Notes under the pieces: model-generated
Told to the model about the DNA's origin: nothing
The model's input: the letters and a program-made list of their open reading frames with translations, nothing else
Databases searched by the model: none
Assembly: GCA_036426205.1 (NCBI GenBank)
Contig: CM071573.1
Location: 47,312,387 to 47,376,386, forward strand
Length of the DNA: 64,000 nucleotides
From: Ascaphus truei
Lineage: Eukaryota > Chordata > Amphibia > Anura > Ascaphidae
Reading direction: 5' to 3'
Shown here: positions 53,660 to 63,572 of the stretch, in pieces
Numbering within the stretch: the stretch's first letter is position 1
Layout of the letters: each line of letters opens with the position of its first letter
Position numbers and translations under genes: made by a program

Positions 53660-53900
53660 AAAAAAACGCCAGTTTGGCTGGCGGTTTTTTTTTTCCGCCG
53701 GTGGTGAGGCGAGAAGGCACTTTCCGCCTAAAAATGAAAAAATTTCCGCCACGCTGTATTCTAGTAGTGGCGAGTAGCTATGCGGAGCTTTTCGCCACTC
53801 TAGAATGGCGTTTTGCTGGCGAATCAGCCACGCAAGAAAAAGATGGCAAGTTGCTGCTGAGAGGCCGCAGTTGAATGTTTTTTTTACCCACATAACTTAA
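53660..53900. repeat. Foldback sequence with nested hairpins
   Basis: CGCCAG/CTGGCG with poly-A and poly-T flanks (53655-53695), then TTCTAGTAGTGGCGA paired with TCGCCACTCTAGAA (53758-53812). It replaces the 3' part of the gypsy element. Family unknown. Confidence 0.5.
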
Positions 53901-53909
53901 CTAAGTTTG

Positions 53910-54060
53910 TATATATATATATATATATATAAGGCACCACCTTGAGAAAGGTCCCACTGGGGGACCGAAACGTCGGTTTATGTGTCTTTTTCAATACAAA
54001 AACTTGTGATCAAACTTACCAGAGTGCTGTCTCCTGATCTCGTGCTTCAAACGGTATAGT
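53910..54060 (+). mobile_element. PLE-type tail with hammerhead-like motif after a TA tract
   Basis: (TA)n at 53911-53930, then CTTGAGAAAGGTCCC...GGGACCGAAACGTCGG (53940-53976) with a perfect GGTCCC/GGGACC stem, then TTACCAGAGTGCTG near 54020 as in the tail at 16640-16700. Confidence 0.5.
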
Positions 54061-54165
54061 ATGGTTTATTATTGCTTTATGGGACAAGCATCCAATTTTT
54101 TCTACTTGCAAGTGGAGTGCCGGCTGCTTCTGTGGATTCTATATATAAATATATATATATATATA

Positions 54166-54750
54166 TTGAAACACAAAATAGGTGCCGCAGTCAAATCACC
54201 CCTAAATGGTCGAATTATTGGGATAACCAGTGGTCAAGGTAAAAAATAACCCTCTGGTGGTGCTACCGACCCACAAAATGTATGAAACATGAAAAGAAAA
54301 AAGAAGGGTCAAAAAGGTGCACTCAAACAATATCTAATAAAAAATGAAATTTTTTTAACTTATTAGCAATGAGAAATAAAAAAACACACAAGACAGACCC
54401 AAACAACTACCACATAATAAATTGCTGTGCGTAAATGCGGTTATAAATATAGCACCAAGTCACATGGATTATGCACCAAATCACATGAAGGTCTGTTGAA
54501 AACCAATACATAAAGGTTCAAGTATGGCATAACAAAACCAGGGGAAAGAATAATTCCCCCAGTAATGAAACTAAGATCGGCCGATCTAAAAAAGGTATAA
54601 AACAAACCAGACCACATGAAAGAAAGTAATACCTCAAATGCCTGCTAGTCAAGCAGCAAGGATGAGAAATATACTCAGAATATTGCATGAAGTAACATAA
54701 ACATGAAAGGCACGGTAAATGGGTATAATAATAAGCATAATAAAACACAC
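54166..54750 (-). repeat. PLE-2 terminal direct repeat (3' side)
   Basis: 585 bp nearly identical to 59256-59839 in the same orientation. It starts TTGAAACACAAAATAGGTGC and ends near GCATAATAAAACACAC. The few differences include the poly-T area near 54345-54362. PLEs commonly carry such pseudo-LTRs because of tandem insertion. Confidence 0.9.
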
Positions 54751-55709
54751 AGCATGAATATCTAACTGGCTAGGAGAAAGGTCATAAATAATGTAAACAA
54801 AGCCACTCAGATATATGTACAAATTACCCTGCAAAGTTCTGCAAATGAAATGAATAAACTGATGCCAGCTTGGTGCTGCACCTATGGATTGAACAGCCAA
54901 GGGAGGGAGTCCAAATAGTGCACTGGTAGCACTCAAGATTAGTCCTCAATGGTGAGATAATACTGAGGATAAGCAGGGGTCAGGATATAGCAAACCAGGG
55001 GCAAAGCACACTGCAGATGAGGAATAAGCAGGGCAGTAGGGGAATCCCAATAAAGACCAGCGTCCCTTGCGTCCCTTGCGTCCCTTGCTCGGGCATCAGT
55101 AGTAGAACAAAGAAAAATCTGGAGGATAACAATGCAGCACACGAGTCAGGAAGAGGTAGGGGTGCTGTCACAGCTCTGCTCGACGGCCGTTTCGCCTGAA
55201 AAGGCTTCTTCCGGGAGCGTGTAGTGTCAGCCTCCATGACTGCTCTTTAAAGGCTCCATTTTCGCGGCAAAAATCACCCTGCTGCAATTAGCCAATAGGA
55301 AATTCTTGCTGCGATCAGCCAATAGGAAATTCTGAAAAGATAGAGACGCGTCATCTGTTGCCATGTTAGAGCAAGGAAGACTTTCAGAGACAATCTTACT
55401 TAAAGAGACAGTCATGGAGAAACCAAAAGAGTTTAAAAAGAATGTGAATACAAGGGAATAAATACTAAGCAAAAGATTAAAAGGTAAAGAGAAAATGAAT
55501 AAGGACAAAATAAATAGAAAAAACAATTAACAGTGAGATAAAAGGAAAAATTATATAATAATCATTGAGATTGATGAACTTGTTATCTAATGAAAAAGGT
55601 TATATATAAATATGAAAGATAATAAGTAATGAAAGGATACAGGAGAAGATTATTGAAGAATATCATTATGAAGAATCAGGAGCATAAAAAGAACACAGCA
55701 AATATGAAA
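54751..55709 (-). mobile_element. PLE-2 3' UTR
   Basis: Non-coding between the stop codon and the terminal repeat. Contains a triplicated GCGTCCCTT (55062-55086) and the hammerhead-like motif at 55178-55218. Confidence 0.6.
55178..55218 (-). ncRNA. Hammerhead-like motif in PLE-2 3' UTR
   Basis: Minus strand: GCTC stem I, core CGGAAGA (U4 to G relative to CTGANGA), stem II GCC/GGC, GAAA (55190-55193), stem III CG/CG with GC loop, then UC and GAGC closing stem I. The order and spacing are right, but the core substitution makes activity doubtful. Confidence 0.5.
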
Positions 55710-56745
55710 CTAAAGAAACATTGCAAAGCTAAGATAGTCATTAAGTCCTGTTGGGATCATAGTACCCAACTGTACTATCCATCTGCATTCCTTTTGTAGG
55801 AGAAGTTGTTCCACATTGCCGCCTCGAATGCCTATGTTGATTCTGTCAATTGCAAAGGCCACCGGGGATGAGGTGTCTGAGTTGTGCACATCACGAAAGT
55901 GACGTGCCACACTTGTGATTTTTTTGAAAGATGCCAGATCTTTGGTGGCATTTTTGATATTTCGTGTGTGCTCCAGAACCCTAACACGAAATTCCCTGGT
56001 GGTCATGCCAATGTAAATCAGGCCGCAAGGACAGCTGAGATGGTAGATAATGTTCTTGGACTTACAATTGAGAAAGTGGAAAATCCTAAATTCTCGGGTG
56101 CCTTTGGTATTATAAAAGATGTTAGTCTGTTTCATATATCTACAAGCGGAACAGTGTCCACATTTATAGTATCCTGTTACATTAGCTTGATTTAGAAAGG
56201 TGGTGCTTAATGGGGTAGTATAGTGACTCCTCACCAGTAAATTCTTTAGGTTAGGTGCCTTTCTACTTGTGAGGTTGACTCTGTCGTCCAGAATAACCCT
56301 GAGGTCCTGATCTCCCAAGAGAATGTCCCAATGTTTTTGGAGAATATTTTTGAGGCTGCTCCATTTGTTATTGTAGGTTCCGATGAACCTGATTGTTTTG
56401 GATGATGTTTGTTTAATTTTAGGTTTTAATAGAACTTGTCTATCCAATTGACAGCTTTTCCTAAGACCCCGCTTAATGACTGAACGACTGTAGCCCCTTG
56501 CTCTAAATCTGTTGGTCATCTCCATTGTTTGAGCTTTGAAGGTGTCCACAGTTGAGCAGTTACGGCGGAGTCTAATGAATTCTCCATTGGGTATTCCCCT
56601 GATCTGATGCATAGGAGGAAAACTGCTGGCATGCAGTAAAGTGTTGCAAGATGTTGCCTTCCGATAAACATCGGTAACTATACGCCCATCAGATTCAACA
56701 CTAATACTCAGATCAAGGTACTTGACATTGGTTTTGCTAAAGGTG
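55710..56745 (-). pseudogene. PLE-2 ORF2 C-terminal part with GIY-YIG endonuclease
   Basis: Open from a one-base frameshift near 56735-56745 down to 55710. It carries SKTNVKYLDLSIS, RGIPNGEFIRLRRNCS, the CGHCSAC zinc-finger-like segment, the endonuclease core IIYHLSCPCGLIYIGMTTRE, RGGNVEQLL and a C-terminus near TMIPTGLNDYL. The layout matches PLE-1 residue for residue in motif order. Confidence 0.85.
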
Positions 56746-57130
56746 TGAGCCTAACATTAATGCCATTGTGGTTGAGAACATCGATGAACTGTTTGAGCAG
56801 GGATGCGGTACCCTGCCAAAGAATAAAAATATCATCGATATATCTCAACCACAACAGCACATGGGACGTAAACTCACTATTAGCCTCTGAGAAGACCTCT
56901 TCGCGTTCCCACCACCCCAGGAAGAGATTCGCATAGGAGGGGGCACATGTTGCACCCATAGCCGTTCCTCTGATCTGTAAGTAATAAGTATTTTTAAATA
57001 AAAAATAATTATGTTTTAGAACAAAATCCAAAAGTTGTATTAAGGTATTGGTTAGATTTGTGCTCAGGTTCTGCATGGATATGAAGAATTTTGAGGCAAA
57101 AATGCCATCTTCATGGCGGATACAGGTATA
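56708..57130 (-). pseudogene. PLE-2 ORF2 central RT part, after the MITE
   Basis: Reads from TCIRHEDG (completing motif A after the MITE) through KHNYFLF, IRGTAMGATCAPSYANLFLG (motif B) and WLRYIDDIFILW (the catalytic YIDD). It runs into a one-base frameshift near 56740 (LTPLAKP in place of a TFSKTN-like reading). Confidence 0.85.
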
Positions 57131-57461
57131 CAGGCATACCCCGCATTAACGTACGCAATGGGACCGGAGCATGTATGTAAAGCGAAAATGTACTTAAAGT
57201 GAAGCACTACCTTCTTCCACTTATCGATGCATGTACTGTACTGCAATCGTCATATATGTGCATAACTGATGTAAATAACGCATTTGTAACATGCTCTATT
57301 GTCTCCCCGCTTGCACACAGCTTTGGTACAGGAAGGGGGCCGGTATTGCTGTTCAGGACGTGCTGACAGGCGCATGCGTGAGCTGCCGTTTTCCTATTGG
57401 GCGATGTGTACTTACTTGCGAGTGTACTTAAAGTGAGTGTCCTTAAAGCGGGGTATGCCTG
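57131..57461. mobile_element. 331-bp MITE inside PLE-2 reverse transcriptase
   Basis: Terminal inverted repeats CAGGCATACCCCGC[A/T]TTAA[C/G]G at both ends. The PLE reading frame is restored exactly if 333 bp (element plus one TA) are removed, so the target duplication is TA within TATATA. This points to a Tc1/mariner-like non-autonomous element. Subterminal CTTTAAGTACA-type repeats are present. Confidence 0.85.
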
Positions 57462-58546
57462 TATAGTGTTTCAACGTCACACGTTACTAGTATGGTATCA
57501 GTATCAGCAAACACATTATCCAGCCGTGAGAGTATATCCATGCTGTCCCTGAGATAAGATGGTAAGGTTTCAACAGATAAACGTAAAAAAGCATCAATGA
57601 AACAGCTAATGGGCTCACACAACCCTCCCATACCGGACACAATAGGTCTTCCTGGGGGGTGGGAGAGGTTCTTGTGGATCTTAGGTAAAAGATAGAGTGT
57701 GGGTGTGACTGGATACTTGGTGATTAAACCGTCATGATGACGTTTGGTGATAATACCCTCTGCCAATGCCTCACGCACCAAGATATCAAGTTCTTCCTTG
57801 AACTTACTGGTGGGATCCCGCTGCAACTGTCTATAACAATCTCTATCCCGTAGTTGTTTAAATGCTTCTGCTTCATATAACTTTCTAGGCCAGATGACAA
57901 TGTTACACCCCTTATCGGAGGGTTTTATTATAACATCAGGTAAAGATTTTAGTTCTTTAATCGCTGTCCATTCTGACCTAGAAATGTTACTGGGGCCTCC
58001 TACATCTGATAATTCAGAAATATCACGGATTACCATATTAGAAAATACCTCCACCTGTGATACCGCCTGAATAGGAGGGCAAAAGATGGATTTTGCCTTG
58101 AAGTTTCTCACAGGTTCAAGCTCGTTGATGTCATGAGTTGATCCCTCTTGTTCTTGCGTAGCGAGCACGGGATTAGGGACTGGGATTTCAGTCCCAGAGT
58201 CTGATGATTCCTCAATAGTAGGAGTTTTAAGGAAATGCTTATGGAGCAGGAGTTTCCTACAAAAAAGTTGAACATCCTTGATCCACTCGAAAGTATCACA
58301 GCGATGTGTAGGAGCAAAGGACAGGCCACGTTCTAGTACTTGGATTTGTATGGGACTGAGTATGGTGTCAGATAAATTAACAACAGCAGGAGGTTTTACT
58401 TCCGCTGCTGCTTGCCCTTCTGGTACTTGTATTCGAACAGGCCTCTGTCCCTTAGACTTCTTGCTCCCGCGTCTCGTCCGCCTCCTCTTGTGCCCATTGG
58501 TCCCTGATATAAAAAAGGGATTGATCCTGTTGCCTTTGTAGGTGGA
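57443..58546 (-). pseudogene. PLE-2 ORF2 N-terminal part (-1 frame relative to ORF1)
   Basis: Open on the minus strand from just after a TGA near 58557, through the ORF1 overlap (KRRRTRRGSKKSKGQRPV), LERGLSFAPTHRCD, VQLFCRKLLL, KPSDKGCNIVIWPRKLY, YLLPKIHKNLSHPPGRPIVS and CDVETLY, where the MITE begins. Only the MITE interrupts it. Same order as PLE-1. The most likely expression route is -1 frameshifting from ORF1. Confidence 0.8.
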
Positions 58547-59181
58547 TTCATTGTATCACAGTCAGAGGAATCCATCTCTGAAGTGGTTGCTCCTGATGAC
58601 ACTGATGTACCTGCTTTGGGGTTCTTCTTCTTTCTACGATAACCCGGTTTAGAGTGGATCCATTTGTAAACCTTCCCTAGCTTGTAATCAGATAAATCCC
58701 GATCAAATTTACCCTTTTTCATCAATTCAATCTCACTTTCATATTTCTCAAGTTCCACTTCAATAGTATCAAAAACATTTTTATCCATTAAATCCATGTC
58801 TTTACGTAAAGAATCAATCAAAGATGTAGTTTCTACCAAAGTTGTTTCATCATTAACAATGAGTGTGTTAATAAGTTCAATAGAACAAGTATTCAGGGCA
58901 CATTCCCAGCGCTCTTTCAGACCAGGATCATTGAAGGTAAAAGATGGAATAGTCTGTATTCTGAGCCCTCTCGGAATCATTTTAAATTCCAGATAGTTAC
59001 ATAAGGCTATTTTGTTCCACCAGACTCTCAATCTTTTTCTCATAAGTAATGTTAGCTCCTTGATTTGATCCTGATCTGAAGTTGCAATGGGATGCTGCGT
59101 CAGATCAACACAATCATCATTAATAGAAAAAATCCTTGCCGCATTAGCAAGACGCTTAGACTCATTGCTAGCAAAATCCAT
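58396..59181 (-). CDS. PLE-2 ORF1: coiled-coil protein with KF-RD-DY motif
   Basis: 261 codons. An N-terminal region of about 130 residues including KRLRVWWNKIALCNYLEFK and IPRGLRIQTIPSF is followed by a helical, charged segment (LIDSLRKDMDLMDKNVFDTI...VELEKYESEIELMK, about 140-180) with coiled-coil character. Then KKGKFDRDLSDYKLGKVYKW (181-200 region), a Lys-rich patch and a Ser-rich linker. The heptamer U UUU UUA (58516-58510) lies in the 0 frame as CCT TTT TTA, and the -1 frame is ORF2. The function is not known for this family; gag-like RNA binding is an inference. Confidence 0.75.
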   Translation of the reverse strand: MDFASNESKRLANAARIFSINDDCVDLTQHPIATSDQDQIKELTLLMRKRLRVWWNKIALCNYLEFKMIPRGLRIQTIPSFTFNDPGLKERWECALNTCSIELINTLIVNDETTLVETTSLIDSLRKDMDLMDKNVFDTIEVELEKYESEIELMKKGKFDRDLSDYKLGKVYKWIHSKPGYRRKKKNPKAGTSVSSGATTSEMDSSDCDTMNPPTKATGSIPFLYQGPMGTRGGGRDAGARSLRDRGLFEYKYQKGKQQRK

Positions 59182-59255
59182 TATAAAAATAAATGGTCAA
59201 ATGGGATGATTGAGCTGGCACCTGGAAATGACTGAAAGACCAGCCTGCAATTAAA

Positions 59256-59839
59256 TTGAAACACAAAATAGGTGCCGCAGTCAAATCACCCCTAAATGGT
59301 CGAATTATTGGGATAACCAGTGGTCAAGGTAAAAAATAACCCTCTGGTGGTGCTACCGACCCACAAAATGTATGAAACATGAAAAGAAAAAAGAAGGGTC
59401 AAAAAGGTGCACTCAAACAATATCTAATGAAAAATGAAAAAATGTACTTTATTAGCAATGAAAAATAAAAAAACACACAAGACAGACCCAAACAACTACC
59501 ACATAATAAATTGCTGTGCGTAAATGCGGTTATAAATATAGCACCAAGTCACATGGATTATGCACCAAATCACATGAAGGTCTGTTGAAAACCAATACAT
59601 AAAGGTTCAAGTATGGCATAACAAAACCAGGGGAAAGAATAATTCCCCCAGTAATGAAACTAAGATCGGCCGATCTAAAAAAGGTATAAAACAAACCAGA
59701 CCACATGAAAGAAAGTAATACTTCAAATGCCTGCTAGTCAAGCAGCAAGGATGAGAAATATACTCAGAATATTGCATGAAGTAACATAAACATGAAAGGC
59801 ACGGTAAATGGGTATAATAATAAGCATAATAAAACACAC
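59256..59839 (-). repeat. PLE-2 terminal direct repeat (5' side)
   Basis: Second copy of the 54166-54750 repeat, upstream of ORF1. It ends in a (CATA)n run at 59839-59855. Confidence 0.9.
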
Positions 59840-59859
59840 ATACATACATACAGCCATAC

Positions 59860-60180
59860 ATTGATATATAACAGACGACAGAGAAGCCCAATACTGTGTT
59901 CAGGAAAAAAAGGACGCCTTTCTTTTTTCTTCATATTTCTCACCCAATCCCCATGAAAATGTGTACAATTGCGTGTCTGTTATGTAGATTAACACTATAT
60001 GAGAAGCACAGTGTAGACAATAAACTGATGTTAACTAAATTCTTAACTATATTATGTCAACAAGTACCAGATACACTGCGGTAGGTTTATTTTTATTAAA
60101 CGAGAAATAGGGTTTTTTCCTTTGTAGATTGTAAATTTGTTTAACTGTTGTAATCTAATCTGAAACATTAAGATTATTAT
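59860..60180. other. Unassigned stretch
   Basis: AT-rich, non-coding; may contain the left end of the mariner-type element, but no terminal repeat could be matched. Confidence 0.35.
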
Positions 60181-60189
60181 AAAGTTTGC

Positions 60190-61100
60190 GTTCAGTGTGT
60201 TCTGAATGTCCTCCTGCTGAAACACCCGAAGACGAGAACACTACTGTCTGATTACATCATCGAGTGTGTTAATCCAGCTGCTCCCACTACTGAACGATAC
60301 GTTGTAGCAGCTCATCAACAGTATGATTCAACTCCAGCCTGTTAGGTGGCCAAAGGGTCAGTGGAATGAAGTCTGGTGTCTCTTTTTGAGTTGATAGACT
60401 GTCTCGCGAGCTCATGCACTGGTGCTCCATCTTGCTGGAAAGTGTAGAACTCTGAAAACTGTTGAATGTCTGGTAGTAGATCTCCCATAAGCAGCACATT
60501 GCGCTATCCCTTCCCGTTAATCTGTCACTTGGGTGCAAGATGGTTCATCCCAGGGCCGACACCAGCAGCGACTGGCCAAATACGCAGCAGATGACAAGTT
60601 GAAATGTCCTTCTCTCGAGAATCAACCGGTGTAGACACGATCGCTCTCAGTCAACCAGATGAAGTTCACCATGGAGGACGGTTAGCGTCTCTTCATTTGA
60701 CAAAAACGATTGCATTAATTTGTTTACCGCTGTTAACTCATGCGCTCTGCGCTTCTTCAGACACTTCAATCATAAATCTGTCTTGATGATCGTATTCACT
60801 GACGCTGCAGAAATGCCTGTCTGACGAACAGTTTGCCTCTGTGTGCTGTGGGTCTCTGGCTCATCTTCTTGGATAAACACCAGAGCTTCCACTTCATCAA
60901 TCTTGTCCACTCTGTGAACAGTGAACAGATTACTGCTACCCGGATGATGCTTGAAACTACCCGTGGCGTCAATTTTACAAATTATTTTTTTCAGTCTTCC
61001 TAGTGATTATTGTATTTGCGTTTGGGACGATAATTCTGGGTCTGTCACAAGCACTTTATAACGGCTTTATCTTCTTCACTAAACACCATTTTGTAACTAT
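60190..61100 (-). pseudogene. Tc1/mariner-superfamily transposase remnant
   Basis: Minus-strand reading with many frameshifts and stops: an N-terminus MVFSEEDKAVIKCL (about 61050-61091), a helix-turn-helix region near VEALVFIQEDEPETHSTQRQ and TGISAASVNTI (about 60790-60905), MVNFIW near 60670, and near the end ETPDFIPLTLWPPN (about 60345-60390), the mariner-type motif ahead of the last catalytic Asp. The sequence up to 61285 ends AGTATATATATA. Ancient and inactive. Confidence 0.75.
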
Positions 61101-61289
61101 GCACTTGATGAGGTCATCACACCGTCACCAATTCCAAAGAATATTTATTAGATTATCAAATAATTCTTAAATGTAATAATCAATTGTAACAGACCTAGAA
61201 TTGCTGAAATTTTCATGAAAAGGTTGTGATTTTTATGCAAGATATGCCAAAAAATTAAAGGGGTCCCATTATTTCTGAGCAGTATATAT

Positions 61290-61829
61290 ATACTTATAGG
61301 GAAACCATGTTGAATGGTCTGGAAGCAAAAAGTGGCACCGTGTGCTTGTTTGCATGTCATTTCCCAAAATCCCTGGCTGCAGTGGAAGTGCTGTGTGCTG
61401 GGTGATAATGGTGAAAGGCGGGGCTGCAGAGCTGTCTAAGACATGCAAATGAGCATACAGTAATATCTCCATTTGCTATGGAGGGTTTTTGTCACTTTTT
61501 TTACCCACCATAACTTAACCGAGTATGGTAAACACTGTCCCTTGCTTCTTTTTTACCATAGCTGGCATAACCAACCCCACACTGAGGAGACCCATTAAGG
61601 TCGAAACAGTCTGTCTGTGGGTGGGTTTGCTGGCTATGCATCTTAACCCTGGCTGTGCTCAAAGCTGTTACCATGCAGCAAGCTTAAGCCTATAGGGAAA
61701 CCATGTTGAATAATTTTGAAGCAAAAAGTGGCACTGTGTGCTTGGTGCTAATGGTGAAAGTCGGGGTTGCAGACCTGTCTAAGACATGCAAATGAGCATA
61801 CAGTAATATATCCATTTGCTATATATATA
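61290..61829 (+). repeat. Tandem hammerhead-bearing repeat, copy 2 (~396-bp period)
   Basis: TATAGGGAAACCATGTTGAA occurs at 61295 and 61691. The first unit is full and includes the ribozyme; the second is partial and internally deleted (TGTGCTTGGTGCTAATGG joins two parts), ending at GCATACAGTAATATATCC before a TA tract. The arrangement recalls PLE pseudo-LTR tandems or hammerhead satellites. Confidence 0.8.
61576..61621 (+). ncRNA. Hammerhead ribozyme, complete minimal type I core
   Basis: Stem I CCCACA (61576-61581) pairs with TGTGGG (61616-61621). Then CTGAGGA (61582-61588), stem II GACC/GGTC (61589-61592, 61599-61602) with loop CATTAA, GAAA (61603-61606), a two-pair stem III CA/TG with loop GTC, and UC at 61614-61615, with cleavage predicted after 61615. 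All conserved core bases are present. Such very short stem III forms, described in PLEs, are thought to act as dimers. Confidence 0.8.
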
Positions 61830-62915
61830 TGTAGCCGGGACCCTCTTTCCACCCATTTTGTTGTTATGGGTGGGTATGCTGCAGTTAGGGAACACTCCGA
61901 TAACGGAGGTTCCGCATAAGGGAGCCGCCATGTTGTGGTTGGCGTCAGCGCAGACTTAGCCTAGCAGAGGTTGCGCATGCACAGAGCGAGGGTGAGGAAA
62001 AGCCCGCGAAGGAGGTAGAGCACGACGGGTCCCAGCAGCCCCCGCGGGTCCCCGTGATGCGCCTGGACCAATGAGGTGCGAGGCCAGGAGGAAAAGGAAG
62101 TGGTTGCGCGCACATGAGGTCAGAGTTGGTTGGAGAGGAGAAGGAGCTTCGGTGTGGGGAGGCAGACCGCCCCCTACCTAGGCCGCATGCCCCAGGCCCA
62201 GTTAGGTCCTGAGTCCCCGTAGAGACAAGCGGAGCTAGGGACTGGCCATAGTTAGGTTCCGGTTCCCTTTATTGCCACACTAACACCACCGGGACAGTTC
62301 TAAGTTGGCGGGAGGTCTGGGCTCAGACCCCGCTATCAAGCCGCAGCGTGTCTGGGTGGGATCGCCCTAGACACCTACAGGTGACGTCATCTACACCTCG
62401 CTGATTCTTTGTGAAGATTGTAGCCGCACCGGGTACTGGAGTGCCCGGCAGGTAATTCTAAAGTGCACCAACGGTACCATCATTCATTCAGGACACAGTG
62501 GCTGCGCAGTCACACTCATACACATTCATTGAGTCACTTGAGGGTGGGAGAACTATTCCCAAGGGGAACTGGACACGGGGTGGGATCACCCAGTGAAGGG
62601 AGAAGGGAGGGTGAGCGTTCGGCGAGACGCCGAGTATAGTGTCTTCTCTAGGGAGGGACACCTGTTGGTATAACATATATGGTTACCGCAAGTATAGTTA
62701 ATTGGTTAAGGGATATTGCTGTGTGTGTGTTATGTACATAAGTCCTGCAAAGAACCACTTCCCCTCGGGCGGAAGCTGTCGCAGGTGGAGGCACTGCACC
62801 AAGTTATAGGTATTGTGTGTACCCCAGGCTCTCCGTGGCAGAGGCTCAGACCCTGTGAGCCTACATGTAATACAGCATATGGTAGTGGCCTGCGTTCGCT
62901 CGGAAGCAGGGCTAT
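61830..62915 (+). mobile_element. Gypsy LTR related to 49833-51122, 3' end lost
   Basis: Starts TGTAGCC and shares many ordered segments with the 49.8-kb LTR (GTCCTGAGTCC/GTTCTGAGCC, CTGGGCTCAGA, AAGTGCACCAAC, GTGGCTGCGCAGTCACAC, GGGATCACCC, GAGGGACACCTGTT, GTCGCAGGTGGAGGC, GTACCCCAGG). It runs into a TA tract without the TTACA end or primer site. CpG-rich first half. Confidence 0.7.
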
Positions 62916-63040
62916 ATATATATAAATATATATATATATAGGAGAAAAAGAAGAGTGCGTGCACGCCCCATAGCGTAAAATTGTACATTTAATGGTAAAA
63001 AAGAAGGAGGGAGGGGAGGACAAGAATAAGTAGAAAAGGG
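62916..63040 (-). mobile_element. TA tract and PLE-type tail (minus strand)
   Basis: (TA)n near 62916-62940. On the minus strand the adjacent sequence reads CATTAAATGTACAATTTTAC...GTGCACGCACTCTTC, similar in layout to the tail at 46247-46310. Confidence 0.4.
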
Positions 63041-63572
63041 CGCCAGGAACTTTTGAAACAGGATGCTTGCTTTATTGTCAGCAGGATCGGAATACCAGAC
63101 AGCATATAACGGACAGGTTTTCAGCTTGTCTCTTGCATCAGTTCCCCTATGCCTGCAGTTCCTCCCAGGACCCAACTTAACTCTGGATAAGATTGGAGTG
63201 GGCTCAGCCCCAAGTCCCTACTTAAACCTGGTTATAGCTTTGGTCCCTGCAGATGGGAACCTCTGTTGCACCGTGCACCTAGCACAGTCTGCCTCAGCAC
63301 ACTCTTTTTACACTCTAGGGTGGGTCCCCACCTCTTATACCCAGGTGGTTTCAACCATTCTCCTTCTCTGTCTCTGGGCAAAACATGCTGTAGCAATCTG
63401 TCACCCCACTGGTCACATGGCCTTATAGAACTTTCCTAGCTCTGGATCATGCCTCATGTGCCTGGGATCTGCAACATTGTATCCAGCTCACATGCAGGGC
63501 CCCTACACTGCCAGAATGGTGCCCTAACCGGCATGCTAAAACAGGCCTGGTTTTATCAGGGGGCTACATCCC
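63041..63572 (-). mobile_element. Candidate LTR (minus strand)
   Basis: On the minus strand TGTAGCCCCCTGATAAAACC begins near 63572 after a purine-rich AAGAATAGGGA. GACAATAAAGCAAGC (about 63063-63080) is a polyadenylation-type signal, and the sequence ends near TTTCAAAAGTTCC, followed by TGGCGCC, which could start a primer-binding site. Ends are provisional. Confidence 0.45.

Noticed and set aside
53655..53695. Hairpin plus poly-T resembling a bacterial rho-independent terminator
   Set aside because: The context is vertebrate repeats; it is one of several nested foldbacks in that stretch.
57064..57246. 60-codon ORF crossing the MITE border on the minus strand
   Set aside because: It runs out of frame with the reverse transcriptase and exists only because of the insertion.
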